Shown here in pieces: positions 41,363-51,231 of a stretch of 64,000 nt of DNA. Source of the DNA: an uncultured Chitinophagaceae bacterium (GTDB lineage Bacteria > Bacteroidota > Bacteroidia > Chitinophagales > Chitinophagaceae); NCBI GenBank assembly GCA_903895845.1, contig CAITVK010000042.1:28585-92584 (forward strand), read 5' to 3'. The position numbers and the translations under genes were made by a program. Every line of letters starts with the position of its first letter. Position 1 is the stretch's first letter. Below the pieces are notes generated by a model, which searched no databases, was not told the origin of the DNA, and saw nothing but the letters and a program-made list of their open reading frames with translations.

Positions 41363-42757
41363 TTAGCCATTCATTGCCTCTCTGATATCTTGCATCAACC
41401 TATGTGCAATATTGTCTGCGGTTACTTCAGAGGCACTCTCTGCATAAATGCGGATAATAGGCTCGGTATTACTGGTACGAAGGTGTACCCAGTCATTGTC
41501 AAACTCTATTTTCAGCCCATCTTCAGTGTTGATAGGGTTCTTTTTATATTTCTTCTGAATGTGTGCAAACACCTTCTTTACATCAATACCACCCTCCAGT
41601 TCAATTTTATTCTTACTCATAAAGTAATTGATGTACTGATTGCGTATCTGTCTTGCAGTTTTCTTTTCGTGTGCCAGATGTGTCAGAAACAACGCAATAC
41701 CTATCAGCGCATCGCGACCATAATGCAAATCAGGAACAATGATGCCGCCATTACCTTCACCACCAATCACTGCATTGGTAGCTTTCATTTTGGTAACCAC
41801 ATTTACTTCACCAACAGCACTTGGTGTGTATTCTCCACCATGATTAATAGTTACATCCTTAAGCGCCCTTGTAGAAGACATGTTGCTGACGGTATTTCCT
41901 TTTTTATGCTTTAATATATAATCCGCAACAGCTACAAGTGTGTACTCTTCCCCAAATAAACTGCCATCCTCACAAACAAAACAAAGTCTGTCCACATCAG
42001 GGTCAACAGCAATACCCAAGCTAGCTTTCTGCTTGGTTACCTCACTACACAATTCCCTGAGGTGTTGTGGAAGAGGTTCGGGGTTATGTGCAAACTGCCC
42101 ATTTATTGTTGCATTCAAAACCGTGTAAGTTTCTACACCCAATGCTTTCAACAAAGCAGGCACAGCCGTTGCGCCCGTACTGTTAATGGCATCAATTACT
42201 ATTTTAAACTTTGCATTGGTGATAGCCGCAATGTCCACCAAAGGATAGTTTACAACAGCGGCAATGTGCGTGTAGAGAGCCGTATTGTCAATAGAATAAG
42301 AACCAAGATGGTCCACAGTGGCAAAGTTGTAATTATCTGTAGCAGCCATTTCCAGGATAGCGGCACCGTCGGCACCACTGATAAATTCTCCTTTACTGTT
42401 CAATAATTTAAGTGCATTCCACTCTTTGGGGTTATGGCTTGCAGTCAATATAATTCCCCCCGCGGCCTCATGAAACCCAACCGCCATCTCCACAGTTGGT
42501 GTAGTGCTGAGGTCAAGATCTATCACGTCTAGTCCCAAGGCATTCAAAGTATTTACAACAAGTCCTTGCACCAATTTACCACTGATGCGGCCGTCTCTTC
42601 CGATAACTATCTTTTTATTAGTAGAACCCGAGGTCCGCCCAAGAATCCATGTACCGTAAGCAGCAGTAAATTTAACAATGTCTATCGGACTAAGCGAGTC
42701 GCCAACACAACCACCAATGGTGCCTCTGATACCTGAAATACTCTTTATTAATGACAT
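41363..42757 (-). CDS. glmM: phosphoglucosamine mutase GlmM
   Basis: I use the ATG at 42757, giving MSLIKSISGIRGTIGG, the family opening. The phospho-serine loop is GIILTASHNPKEWNALK, the metal loop is AVDPDVDRLCF, the sugar-binding loop is VIGGEGNGGIIVPD, and the phosphate-binding end is HLRTSNTEPIIRIYAES. This is an alpha-D-phosphohexomutase; GlmM (glucosamine-6-P to glucosamine-1-P, for peptidoglycan and LPS) is the likely member, but phosphomannomutase cannot be fully excluded. The length of 464 residues is normal. Confidence 0.85.
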   Translation of the reverse strand: MSLIKSISGIRGTIGGCVGDSLSPIDIVKFTAAYGTWILGRTSGSTNKKIVIGRDGRISGKLVQGLVVNTLNALGLDVIDLDLSTTPTVEMAVGFHEAAGGIILTASHNPKEWNALKLLNSKGEFISGADGAAILEMAATDNYNFATVDHLGSYSIDNTALYTHIAAVVNYPLVDIAAITNAKFKIVIDAINSTGATAVPALLKALGVETYTVLNATINGQFAHNPEPLPQHLRELCSEVTKQKASLGIAVDPDVDRLCFVCEDGSLFGEEYTLVAVADYILKHKKGNTVSNMSSTRALKDVTINHGGEYTPSAVGEVNVVTKMKATNAVIGGEGNGGIIVPDLHYGRDALIGIALFLTHLAHEKKTARQIRNQYINYFMSKNKIELEGGIDVKKVFAHIQKKYKKNPINTEDGLKIEFDNDWVHLRTSNTEPIIRIYAESASEVTADNIAHRLMQDIREAMNG

Positions 42758-42802
42758 AGAATGATGTTTGTTTTGAATGAAAATGGGGAGGTGCAAACAT
42801 AA

Positions 42803-43597
42803 ATGAAAAGTTTTTTCCGACAGTGCTTAATTTTTACCTCCTATCTTAGCACGGTGAAGAAAACTGCATGGTATAAAGATTGGTTCAACTCCCCCTATTA
42901 TCATTTACTATATCAAAATAGGAATGATGATGAGGCGCAAACATTCATTAATAGATTAATTGCCTATTTAAAGCCTACTATAGGTGCTACAATGCTCGAT
43001 GTAGCTTGTGGAAAGGGCAGGCACAGCAAAGTATTGGCAGATATGGGGTTTGATGTATCTGGTATCGACCTGTCGGAGGCATCAATTGCAGAAGCAATGC
43101 TGGATGAATCAGACAATCTTCACTTCTATCAGCATGATATGAGAAACCCTTTCAGGATCAATTACTATGATTATGCCTTTAATTTCTTCACCAGCTTTGG
43201 TTATTTCAAAAAGCAACGGGACCACAACAATGCCATCCGTACCATCACACAGAGTATAAAACCCCAAGGGGTATTTGTAATTGATTACCTCAATGTGCAA
43301 TATGTGTCTGACAGACTGGAACCCAATGTCACTATTGTTGTTAATGAGGTTAACTTTTACATTACAAAGTGGGAGGATGAAGCAAACTTTTATAAGCAAA
43401 TAAAGATAAGTGAGGGCCTGAAAGCAGTATCCGAGCATTCTTATACAGAAAGAGTGGCAAAGTTTAGCTTGGAAGACTTTGCTCAAATGCTTGCACGGCA
43501 ACAAACGAAAGTAATAGCTGTATTTGGTGATTACGATTTGGGTAATTATGACGTAAAGCAATCTCCAAGGATGATAATCGTAGCAAAGAAGTCGTAA
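42803..43597 (+). CDS. class I SAM-dependent methyltransferase
   Basis: The Rossmann-type methyltransferase has ATMLDVACGKGRHSKVLAD (motif I), GIDLSEASI (motif II) and YDYAFNFFTSFGYF (motif IV). The family usually opens KKTAWYKDWFNSPYYHLLY; in that case the start would be the GTG at 42854 and the first 17 residues would be spurious. The ATG at 42803 is the longer choice. The substrate is unknown. It is divergent from glmM with a short gap. Confidence 0.8.
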   Translation: MKSFFRQCLIFTSYLSTVKKTAWYKDWFNSPYYHLLYQNRNDDEAQTFINRLIAYLKPTIGATMLDVACGKGRHSKVLADMGFDVSGIDLSEASIAEAMLDESDNLHFYQHDMRNPFRINYYDYAFNFFTSFGYFKKQRDHNNAIRTITQSIKPQGVFVIDYLNVQYVSDRLEPNVTIVVNEVNFYITKWEDEANFYKQIKISEGLKAVSEHSYTERVAKFSLEDFAQMLARQQTKVIAVFGDYDLGNYDVKQSPRMIIVAKKS

Positions 43598-43684
43598 CAA
43601 ATACTGGTAAAAGAAAATGAAAGCTTGAAATAGCTTTGGATTAATCCAACTCTCATGTTGTAAAATCTGGTTTGAACAGAAAGG

Positions 43685-44269
43685 TTAGAATGATTTACCT
43701 AATCGGAGTAGAAACCAACACAGTAAACCTCCCCCAACAATACTCTTCAAGGTTTTTATGGCCTGAGAAATTTGATTCCGGGCCACTTGGTATTGTATCT
43801 GCATGATATCACAGATTTCTTCGTAGCTGAGGTTCAAATAATATTTTAGATAGATAATCTCTCGTTGCCGATTAGGAAGTTTTGCCAACGCAGCAATTAA
43901 TTGCAGTACTTTCTTTTTGTCCTCTTCGCTGCTTATCACAAAAGATTCATGACTCACCTCGAAGCTGACATTTGATTGCCCATCAAAGTTGGTCGTCTTT
44001 TTTGATTTCTCTACAATCTTTAGCAATTTATATTTCATCGCTTTGATAAGATATGCCTTTATCGATTGTACAGGCGGTGGGGCTTTTTGATGCCATAAGT
44101 CAAGAAAAAGTTCTTGAATAGTATCTTTTATTACCTCGGTATCATCAGAGAATTTGCACCCATATTTAAACAAATCCGGAAAGTATTTGCAAAACAATTC
44201 TGCCAAAGCATCTTTTTTGCCTTGTCTGAATTGCTCCCAAACTAATGAATCATTTTCCTTATCGTTCAT
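43685..44269 (-). CDS. ECF-type RNA polymerase sigma factor
   Basis: The 194-residue protein has sigma region 2 (ALAELFCKYFPDLFKYGCKF, TIQELFLDLW) and region 4 (LPNRQREIIYLKYYLNLSYEEI, then QISQAIKTLK). The C-terminus is hydrophobic (GGGLLCWFLLRLGKSF), as in many Bacteroidota Sus-type sigma factors. It should work with the FecR-type anti-sigma factor next door to control the SusC/SusD genes. It is on the opposite strand to them, which is less common. Confidence 0.9.
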   Translation of the reverse strand: MNDKENDSLVWEQFRQGKKDALAELFCKYFPDLFKYGCKFSDDTEVIKDTIQELFLDLWHQKAPPPVQSIKAYLIKAMKYKLLKIVEKSKKTTNFDGQSNVSFEVSHESFVISSEEDKKKVLQLIAALAKLPNRQREIIYLKYYLNLSYEEICDIMQIQYQVARNQISQAIKTLKSIVGGGLLCWFLLRLGKSF

Positions 44270-44346
44270 AAATTTTTTATTACCCAGTGTTACATTATTA
44301 TATTCGCTAGCACTCTATCATTAAAAATAAAACACAAACGAATAAG

Positions 44347-45354
44347 ATGGCTATGAAACAGGTGGATGAAATATTGGTGGACGAAGGGTTTGTCGACTGG
44401 GCTTCGAACCAAACTTCTCAACGAACTTCTGAATGGAAGCAATGGATGGTGGAACATCCAGAGCAAAAAAGCGACGTTGAAGAAGCATTAAAGTTGTTCA
44501 AATATATGAAACTTGCTGAAACAAATGTAAGCGAAAGTATAATAGAGCAAGAAAAAAATAGATTATTGAATTCTTTAAACCAAGAAAAGAAACCTGCAAA
44601 GGTGGTGAGCTTAAACTGGTTTAGATGGATGGTTTCTGCGGCAGCTTGTATTATTATTTTGGCTGGTGCTGCCTATGTTTTCAATGAAGTTTTTGGAAAA
44701 GAAGAACAGAAAACAGATTTTGGACAAATTGCTGAGAAACAATTGCCTGATGGTACTTCTGTTTTGCTTAACAGCAATAGTTCGGTAAAGTATGCTGCCA
44801 ATTGGGAGAAGACTAAAGACCGAGAAGTTTGGATTGAAGGAGAAGCTTTTTTTCATGTAACAAAAAAAGTAAACCACCAAAGATTTGTAGTACATGCAAA
44901 CAAACTCGACGTAATTGTAACAGGTACAAAATTCAATGTACTAAATCGTAAAAATAAAGAAACAATCATGCTGCAAGAAGGTGGCGTGACGATTCATTTT
45001 CAAAGTGGCAGAGAAATTAAATTGTTGCCCGGTGAATCTATTGAATACAATGGTGAAACAGTTGACGTAGATAATCTTAAACCCGAAAAGGCAAAGCAAG
45101 AAAAGATTTTAGCTTGGGTTAATAAACGACTATATTTCGAAAATACAAGTATCTCTGAAGTTTGTCAGAAGATAAATGAATTGTATGGTATTGATATGGA
45201 ATTGGGAGCCGATAGCACAGTAATTTCTAAAAGAACAGTTACTGGGATATTGCCCAACGACAATCTAGAGGTCTTGCTTCAATCGTTGGAAGCAACTTCC
45301 GACTTCAAATTAGAGCGTAAGGACAACAAGGTAATTGTGAATTTACCAAACTAG
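44347..45354 (+). CDS. FecR-family anti-sigma factor
   Basis: The N-terminal about 90 residues form a cytoplasmic sigma-binding domain. A membrane helix follows (WMVSAAACIIILAGAAYVF, about residues 97-116), then a periplasmic FecR domain (QLPDGTSVLLNSNSSVKY, KDREVWIEGEAFFHVTK, VTGTKFNVLN) and a C-terminal DUF4974 region (LYFENTSISEVCQKINELYG) that contacts the STN domain of SusC-type receptors. It relays substrate uptake by the SusC protein to the sigma factor at 43685. SusC follows after 39 bp. Confidence 0.92.
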   Translation: MAMKQVDEILVDEGFVDWASNQTSQRTSEWKQWMVEHPEQKSDVEEALKLFKYMKLAETNVSESIIEQEKNRLLNSLNQEKKPAKVVSLNWFRWMVSAAACIIILAGAAYVFNEVFGKEEQKTDFGQIAEKQLPDGTSVLLNSNSSVKYAANWEKTKDREVWIEGEAFFHVTKKVNHQRFVVHANKLDVIVTGTKFNVLNRKNKETIMLQEGGVTIHFQSGREIKLLPGESIEYNGETVDVDNLKPEKAKQEKILAWVNKRLYFENTSISEVCQKINELYGIDMELGADSTVISKRTVTGILPNDNLEVLLQSLEATSDFKLERKDNKVIVNLPN

Positions 45355-45393
45355 CGAATAGAGATTTTATAACATTTTAACTGTACTTTTTTT

Positions 45394-48300
45394 ATGAGAA
45401 ATTCCAAAGTTTTTTTGGGAAGGGTGGCTTTATTATTCCCATTATTTACAGGTACAATCACTGTTTTGGCAGCTCAATCGGAGGGGACAGGTCAAAGCAT
45501 ATTTCACTATGCAGTGAGTAATCAGATTGTGGCTAAAAATCAAAAACAGAACCTTTTTTCAGTTCTGAAAGATCTAAATAAAACCCGCGGTGTATTTTTC
45601 CTTTTCAGTGATTCCTCTATTGCTAACAAGCAAGTTGCAGTTCCAGACATGAACGGGTTCATAGAAGACATTCTTGGGGAGCTCCTGAAGAATACTGGTC
45701 TCAAATACAAAAAGATTTCCAAGAATACTTTTGTTATTACGTCAGATAAGGTCACCACCGAAAAATCAAGTGACGGTAATCTCTACAATCTGATCGAGAC
45801 TCCCTATGGCGAACTTCGCTTTGCATCGGTTAATTCAGCCTACTACGCGCCTCCTCGTAAAATTATAGGTAAAATAGTTTCCAGCAAGGATGGAAAGCCA
45901 TTGGAAGGAGTGTCTGTAAAAGTAAAGGGGCAAAAAATTGGTACAACTACCAAGTCTGATGGCTCCTTCACATTGGAAGTGCCAGAAAATGCAACGCTCG
46001 AATTCTCAGCTATCGGATATTTAACAACTACTTCCAAGCCTACAGCTTCTGGAATAGTAAGTGTAACATTACAAGAATCTGCTTCCGATTTGGAAGATGT
46101 AGTAGTTGTCGCCTATGGGACTCAAAAACGCTCTACGTTTACTGGTGCAGCAACAACAATCAACAATCAGATGATTGAGGATGTGCCAAGAGCTTCATTT
46201 CAGGAAAGTTTGCAGGGAAATGCAGTAGGTGTTCTGTCAACATCCGGAACTGGTCAGCCTGGCTCTACACCAGACATTAGAATCAGAGGTGTGGGTTCAA
46301 TTACTGCCTCAAGTGCACCTCTATATGTAGTAGATGGTATCCCATTAGTTTCTGGTGATATATCCAATGGATTGGGTTCTAATACAATTGCCGCCCTCAA
46401 CCCTTTAGATATACAAAGTACTGTCATATTAAAAGATGCAGCTGCAACGGCATTATACGGTTCTAGAGGCGCAAATGGTGTTATCTTAATTACTACCAGA
46501 AAAGGAAAAGCAGGCAAAACAGTGCTTGATTGCAGACTACAAACTGGTATCAGTTACTTTACTCTTAAAAACTCTAAGGACAGAACAGCGAGTACAACCC
46601 AAATGATTGAATATCTAAGAGAAGGGTGGAAAAATGCTGGAAACGACCCTAATCAATTCAGTGCACAATTAGCACAAATAGGTATAGATAGCACCATCAA
46701 CACCGACTGGTTTAAGCAAGTGCTAAGACAAGGTAACTACGCAAACGCTTCTCTTAATGCAAGCGGAGGAAATGAGAAAACAACTTTCTATGTATCCGGA
46801 GGTTTGTTTCAAATAGACGGTGTACAGAACGCTACTAGTTACAAAAAAATAACAACGCTCATAAATGTTACACATAGAGCTTCTGATAGGTTTACTTTGA
46901 ATGCAGGAATCAGTGGGGCCTACCAATTGTCTAACAGTTCAGTTATAGGAGCAACTTTCATGAATCCTACAAGAGCCATGTATCGATTACAGGATTGGTT
47001 GACCCCTACTAATCCTGATGGTACTTACAGAACCGATTTTAATAGTGGCTATAATCCTGTAGCAATTCAAAAATTCGATCTGAGAAGAACTACAACTTAC
47101 ATTCTTAGAGGAACTGCCAATGGAGTTTATAGGCTCGGAAGAGGGCTTACCTACGAATCTACAATAGGATTAGACTATAGTCACGCTTTTAATCTAATTT
47201 ATAATGACCCTAGATATGGTAATGACAACGTAGCACAAAATGGTTCAATATCAAACTTTACTGGAGACATTGCCAACTGGATATGGACAAATATCATAAG
47301 ATATAAACGCACTCTAAATGTAGATAACAGTTTCGAATTTTTTGGAGGATATGAAGCATCTAAGAGGACTGATAACACCGTAAGTGTTACGGCCTATAAC
47401 CTGCCCGAAATAGGAATGTACTCTATTTCAAATGCAGCTATCCCATTGCAACCAACCGCTATCATACAGCAAGAGGCACTTGTATCTCAGTTCTTGAACG
47501 GTAGCTATTCATTCAGGAATAAAATTTACGCGTCTGCATCGATTAGAAATGATGATCAGTCTCGTTTTGCCATAGGAAACAAAAATGGACAATTTTGGAG
47601 TATAGGTGCGGGATATGATATATCCAAAGAAAAGTTTTTTAGGGTACCACAAATTGTTAGCCTTAAACTTAGGGCTAGTTATGGTAAAACAGGTAACTCA
47701 ATAGGTCTTCCCGATTATGCCTGGCAAGGACTATACGGATTAAATAGCTCTTACGGTGATGAGGCAGGTATTTCCTTCAAGCAATTGCAGAACTCTGGGT
47801 TTACTTGGGAAAAAAACTATCCGCTTAATATTGGTTTTGATGTCTCCTTGTTTAAAAATAGGGTAGCAGCTTCCTTCGATTGGTACACCCGCAAAACAAC
47901 CGATTTGTTAATGTCTTTTCCTTTGTCTGGTGTTACTGGTTTAACGGTTTCAAGCGGCAATTATGGTACAATGCGTAATACCGGCTTCGAGATTATCTTT
48001 AATACAGTAAATATTGTCCCGAAAACTGCAACAGGATTTAGATGGGCTACGCAAATAAACTTTACAACCAATCAAAATACAATCCTTCAATTGGTTAGAA
48101 ACACAACTGGTACTTATGACAGACATCCCGGAACCGATTACTATCAATGGTACACTTCAACCTATGGTGGCGTAGATAGTGCCACTGGTCAGGCGCTGTG
48201 GGTAACAGGATATGACTCTACTGGCAAAGCCAAAACAACAAATTCCTACAGTACTGCACTAAAGCATTTGTCAGATCAGGGAAGTGCACTTCCCAAGTTC

Positions 48301-48801
48301 TTCGGTGGGATTACTAACTCATTCTCTTACAGACATTTCTCTTTGTTGGTTATGTTGTTTTACAACTACGGAAATAAAATTTACGACAACAATGGCGTTT
48401 TCAATAGCTCTGATGGGTCTACTGGCTTCAGTTCCACTGGCAACATCCCACTGTACGATTACAACCACAGATGGCAAAAGCCTGGGGATATTACTACAGT
48501 CCCAGCACCCGTTTACCTAGGGACACAAACTGGAATCAGCAACATGAACTCAACTAGATTCTTATATGATGGTAGTTACATTCGCTTGAGAGACGTAATG
48601 CTTTCTTATGATTTCCCTGCAAGGATATTGTCTAAAGCAAAAATCACTACAACTAAAGTCTATCTGAGAGCAAACAATCTATATACGCTTGTAAAAGATA
48701 AAAGATTGATCTATGATCCTCAAACTGGTGTAGACGGACAAATAAATCTTCAACCTCCTCAACAGGTTACAATATTATTAGGTGCAAACATTGTATTTTA
48801 G
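45394..48801 (+). CDS. SusC/RagA-family TonB-linked receptor with STN domain
   Basis: A signal peptide (about residues 1-27) leads to an STN signalling domain (about 35-115, with LFSVLKDLNKTRGVFFLF and GLKYKKISKNTFVIT), a CarboxypepD_reg-like domain (IIGKIVSSKDGKPLEGVSVK), the TonB-box region (DVVVVAYGTQKRSTFTGA), the plug (IRGVGSITASSAPLYVVDGI) and a long beta-barrel. It imports a large substrate, probably a glycan or peptide, through the outer membrane together with SusD. The STN domain fits signalling to FecR. The length of 1135 residues is normal. No carbohydrate-active enzyme is in this operon. Confidence 0.95.
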   Translation: MRNSKVFLGRVALLFPLFTGTITVLAAQSEGTGQSIFHYAVSNQIVAKNQKQNLFSVLKDLNKTRGVFFLFSDSSIANKQVAVPDMNGFIEDILGELLKNTGLKYKKISKNTFVITSDKVTTEKSSDGNLYNLIETPYGELRFASVNSAYYAPPRKIIGKIVSSKDGKPLEGVSVKVKGQKIGTTTKSDGSFTLEVPENATLEFSAIGYLTTTSKPTASGIVSVTLQESASDLEDVVVVAYGTQKRSTFTGAATTINNQMIEDVPRASFQESLQGNAVGVLSTSGTGQPGSTPDIRIRGVGSITASSAPLYVVDGIPLVSGDISNGLGSNTIAALNPLDIQSTVILKDAAATALYGSRGANGVILITTRKGKAGKTVLDCRLQTGISYFTLKNSKDRTASTTQMIEYLREGWKNAGNDPNQFSAQLAQIGIDSTINTDWFKQVLRQGNYANASLNASGGNEKTTFYVSGGLFQIDGVQNATSYKKITTLINVTHRASDRFTLNAGISGAYQLSNSSVIGATFMNPTRAMYRLQDWLTPTNPDGTYRTDFNSGYNPVAIQKFDLRRTTTYILRGTANGVYRLGRGLTYESTIGLDYSHAFNLIYNDPRYGNDNVAQNGSISNFTGDIANWIWTNIIRYKRTLNVDNSFEFFGGYEASKRTDNTVSVTAYNLPEIGMYSISNAAIPLQPTAIIQQEALVSQFLNGSYSFRNKIYASASIRNDDQSRFAIGNKNGQFWSIGAGYDISKEKFFRVPQIVSLKLRASYGKTGNSIGLPDYAWQGLYGLNSSYGDEAGISFKQLQNSGFTWEKNYPLNIGFDVSLFKNRVAASFDWYTRKTTDLLMSFPLSGVTGLTVSSGNYGTMRNTGFEIIFNTVNIVPKTATGFRWATQINFTTNQNTILQLVRNTTGTYDRHPGTDYYQWYTSTYGGVDSATGQALWVTGYDSTGKAKTTNSYSTALKHLSDQGSALPKFFGGITNSFSYRHFSLLVMLFYNYGNKIYDNNGVFNSSDGSTGFSSTGNIPLYDYNHRWQKPGDITTVPAPVYLGTQTGISNMNSTRFLYDGSYIRLRDVMLSYDFPARILSKAKITTTKVYLRANNLYTLVKDKRLIYDPQTGVDGQINLQPPQQVTILLGANIVF

Positions 48802-48824
48802 TTATTGACTTAAATCTCAACATC

Positions 48825-50447
48825 ATGAAATTATTCAAGTATATTTTACCATTGATAGCAGCAGGATTCTTCCTTAACTCCTGTAGCAAGAATTTTACAA
48901 ATCTTTCTCCCAGCGACTCAATCCTTGCAGATAGCGCCCTTAATAGTGTAGCCAATGTTCGCACAGCCGTTGTTGGTTTGTACGCAGGACTAGTAAACAA
49001 TACTTATTATGGTGAAGCAGCTACGTTGATTCCAGATTTAACAGCTGACAATATTTACCGAAGCGTTCAAACAGGTGCTAGGTACACCAACTGGGCTAAT
49101 GGAACCGTCACTTCTAGCGACTCTTACGCCCAAAGTCTCTGGGATCAGGCCTATTCAATTGTAATCAATGCAAATACAATCATCAACAAAGCGCCTTTAC
49201 TGCATCCATCAAGCTCTGCAGGTGCAAACCATACCGATTCTCTCGAATTAAGACAATTAATTGGCGAAGCCTATGCCGTCCGTGCGCTCACCTTTTTTGA
49301 TCTCACTAGGTTCTTCTGTTATTCTTATACCAAAGGGGTTGGTAATGATAGCACTGCAATGGATCAAGGTATTCCAATTGTATTAAGCTCCTATCCACAA
49401 AGCCTTACGCAGGTATTGGGTACTACTGCTGTACCGAGCCAATTTTATGTGCCACGCAGTTCTATAGAACAATCTTACGCACAAGTAATGAATGATATAG
49501 ATTCTGCCTTAGTTTACCTACCATCAAACACCAATGGTAGAATCCTTGTAAACGGGGTTTATGATCCTTCTTTATTCAGAATCAGGATGAATTACTATTC
49601 TGTTAATGCACTCGCCGCAAGAGTTAGCTTATACAAGGGCGATTATGCCAATGCAATCAAATATGCCAATGTGGTTATCAATAACTCGTTATATCAGTTA
49701 TTCCCAGCTCTAACCATGACAACCGATTTCCATACACAAGGCAATACCGAGTCAATCTTCGAGTTGGCAAACAACCAGTTCAATAACCAAGGCTCTACTA
49801 GTATCGCCTACGAATTTAGTCAAGGTGGATACGGTGAGATGTTGGCGCCAGATACTATGTGGAAGATATATGATACCGCAGATGTTAGAAGAGGCTTCAT
49901 GACTCCGGGTAACAGGGCAGCTTTCGGTGGCGAAACAAATACACTCATCATCAACAAGTATAATGACATTACCAATTTTGCTGAGAACATAAAGATATTC
50001 CGTATTGCAGAAATGTATCTTATTCGTGCCGAGGCAGAGGGGTATTCTATGGGCTTCAGTACAGGATATCAAGACATTCTCAAGATTGCCAATGCCAGAA
50101 ACGAAATTATTAGTCCTACTGCCCCAACAACAGCTTCGGGTTTTGATGCAGCTATTTTACTCGAAAATAGAAAAGAATTCGCTTTCGAGGGGCATCGTAT
50201 ATTCGATCTCACACGGGTTCGTAACTCAAGTCATTTAACAACGCCAGGTTATACGTATTCGTATTACCATTATACTAAACAGAATTTAACCTACACAATA
50301 AAAAATGGGGTAGTAACTTATCAGTTGGCAAGATCAGGGGCTTTAACCAGTACTCTAAAAAAGTATGCTATCATGCCTATACCATTAACAGACATCAATG
50401 ATTACAAAAAAGATTCCGTTACATTAAATCAAAATTTAGATTACTAA
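48825..50447 (+). CDS. SusD/RagB-family nutrient-binding lipoprotein
   Basis: The lipobox is FLNSCSKN (about residue 20). The N-terminal SusD-like region (TAVVGLYAGLVNNTYYG, WDQAYSIVINANTIINKA), TPR-like helices (QLIGEAYAVRALTFFDLTRF) and the C-terminal RagB region (FRIAEMYLIRAEAE, LLENRKEFAFEGHRIFDLTR) are all present. It sits on the outer face of the outer membrane as the lid of the SusC transporter, 23 bp after it. The ligand cannot be predicted. Confidence 0.95.
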   Translation: MKLFKYILPLIAAGFFLNSCSKNFTNLSPSDSILADSALNSVANVRTAVVGLYAGLVNNTYYGEAATLIPDLTADNIYRSVQTGARYTNWANGTVTSSDSYAQSLWDQAYSIVINANTIINKAPLLHPSSSAGANHTDSLELRQLIGEAYAVRALTFFDLTRFFCYSYTKGVGNDSTAMDQGIPIVLSSYPQSLTQVLGTTAVPSQFYVPRSSIEQSYAQVMNDIDSALVYLPSNTNGRILVNGVYDPSLFRIRMNYYSVNALAARVSLYKGDYANAIKYANVVINNSLYQLFPALTMTTDFHTQGNTESIFELANNQFNNQGSTSIAYEFSQGGYGEMLAPDTMWKIYDTADVRRGFMTPGNRAAFGGETNTLIINKYNDITNFAENIKIFRIAEMYLIRAEAEGYSMGFSTGYQDILKIANARNEIISPTAPTTASGFDAAILLENRKEFAFEGHRIFDLTRVRNSSHLTTPGYTYSYYHYTKQNLTYTIKNGVVTYQLARSGALTSTLKKYAIMPIPLTDINDYKKDSVTLNQNLDY

Positions 50448-50640
50448 CAGGGAGTTTTTGCATTATCAATTCCCCGGGAATAATGACGTTAAGCTAAAGT
50501 TTAGTGCTACTTGCTAAGCTGAATACTTATAGCTGAAACCCAAAGAATAAAGGGGGGACAGTCCACACAATAATTACAATAATTGCGTTGGTTGGTAATT
50601 GACCAGATGAAAAATTTAGGCTCTTTTTGCCACACTAGTA

Positions 50641-51140
50641 GTGCGATAGGGTATGGGGTATAGGCACAAGTGAACCCCAGTGGTAGCACAAGTTGATGTG
50701 TGTTCTGGGTATAGCTTATCATTGTTTGGGTACACCTTGATGTGGGGTATATACACAAGTGAACCCCAGTGGTAACACAAGTTGATGTGGGGTATGGGCA
50801 CAAGTTATCACTAGTTGGGTACACCTTGATGTGGGGTATGGGCACAAGTTATCACTAGTTGGGTACACCTTGATGTGGGGTATATGCACAAGTGAACCCC
50901 AGTGGTAGCACAAGTTGATGTGGGGTATATACACAAGTTATCACTAGTTGGGTACACCCTGATGTGGGGTATATACACAAGTGAACCCCAGTGGTAACAC
51001 AACCTTACCCCAATGGTAACACAAGTTAATGTGGGGTATATACATAAGTTTACCCCAATGGTAACATCACCTAATGTCGGGTATGGGTACAAGTTAACCA
51101 CAGTTGTAACACAAGTTGATGTGGGTATAGGCATAAGTTG
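50641..51140. repeat. tandem array D, 44/45-bp units made of about 22-bp halves
   Basis: Two unit types alternate irregularly. One (45 bp) contains CACAAGTGAACCCCAGTGGT and GTTGATGTGGGGTAT. The other (44 bp) contains CACAAGTTATCACTAGTTGG and ACACCTTGATGTGGGGTAT. Each unit is two related halves of about 22 bp. There are about ten units in 500 bp, and the right-hand ones are decayed. Frames are broken by the length difference, so the array is not coding. GGGG and CCCC words can pair within units. Confidence 0.92.
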
Positions 51141-51182
51141 ATGATAACTGCTACATACCTTTTGGATCTATACAACCAACAA

Positions 51183-51223
51183 AAAAAAGCCCCATTTCTC
51201 AATCTGGAATGGGGCTTTTTTTC
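51183..51223. terminator. rho-independent terminator
   Basis: AAAAAGCCCCATT and AATGGGGCTTTTT form a 13-bp stem with an 11-base loop, with A and T runs on both sides, so it works in either direction. It lies just past array D and next to the gene remnant at 51232. Confidence 0.88.
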
Positions 51224-51231
51224 TTACTGCT

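Noticed and set aside
50507..51134. Several minus-strand open frames over array D
   Set aside because: They are translations of the repeat; unit lengths of 44 and 45 bp break the frame, and there is no family match or coding pattern.
18286..51140. CRISPR arrays at the four tandem-repeat regions
   Set aside because: Units are contiguous, 20-22 bp and diverged, with no unique spacers and no cas genes nearby.
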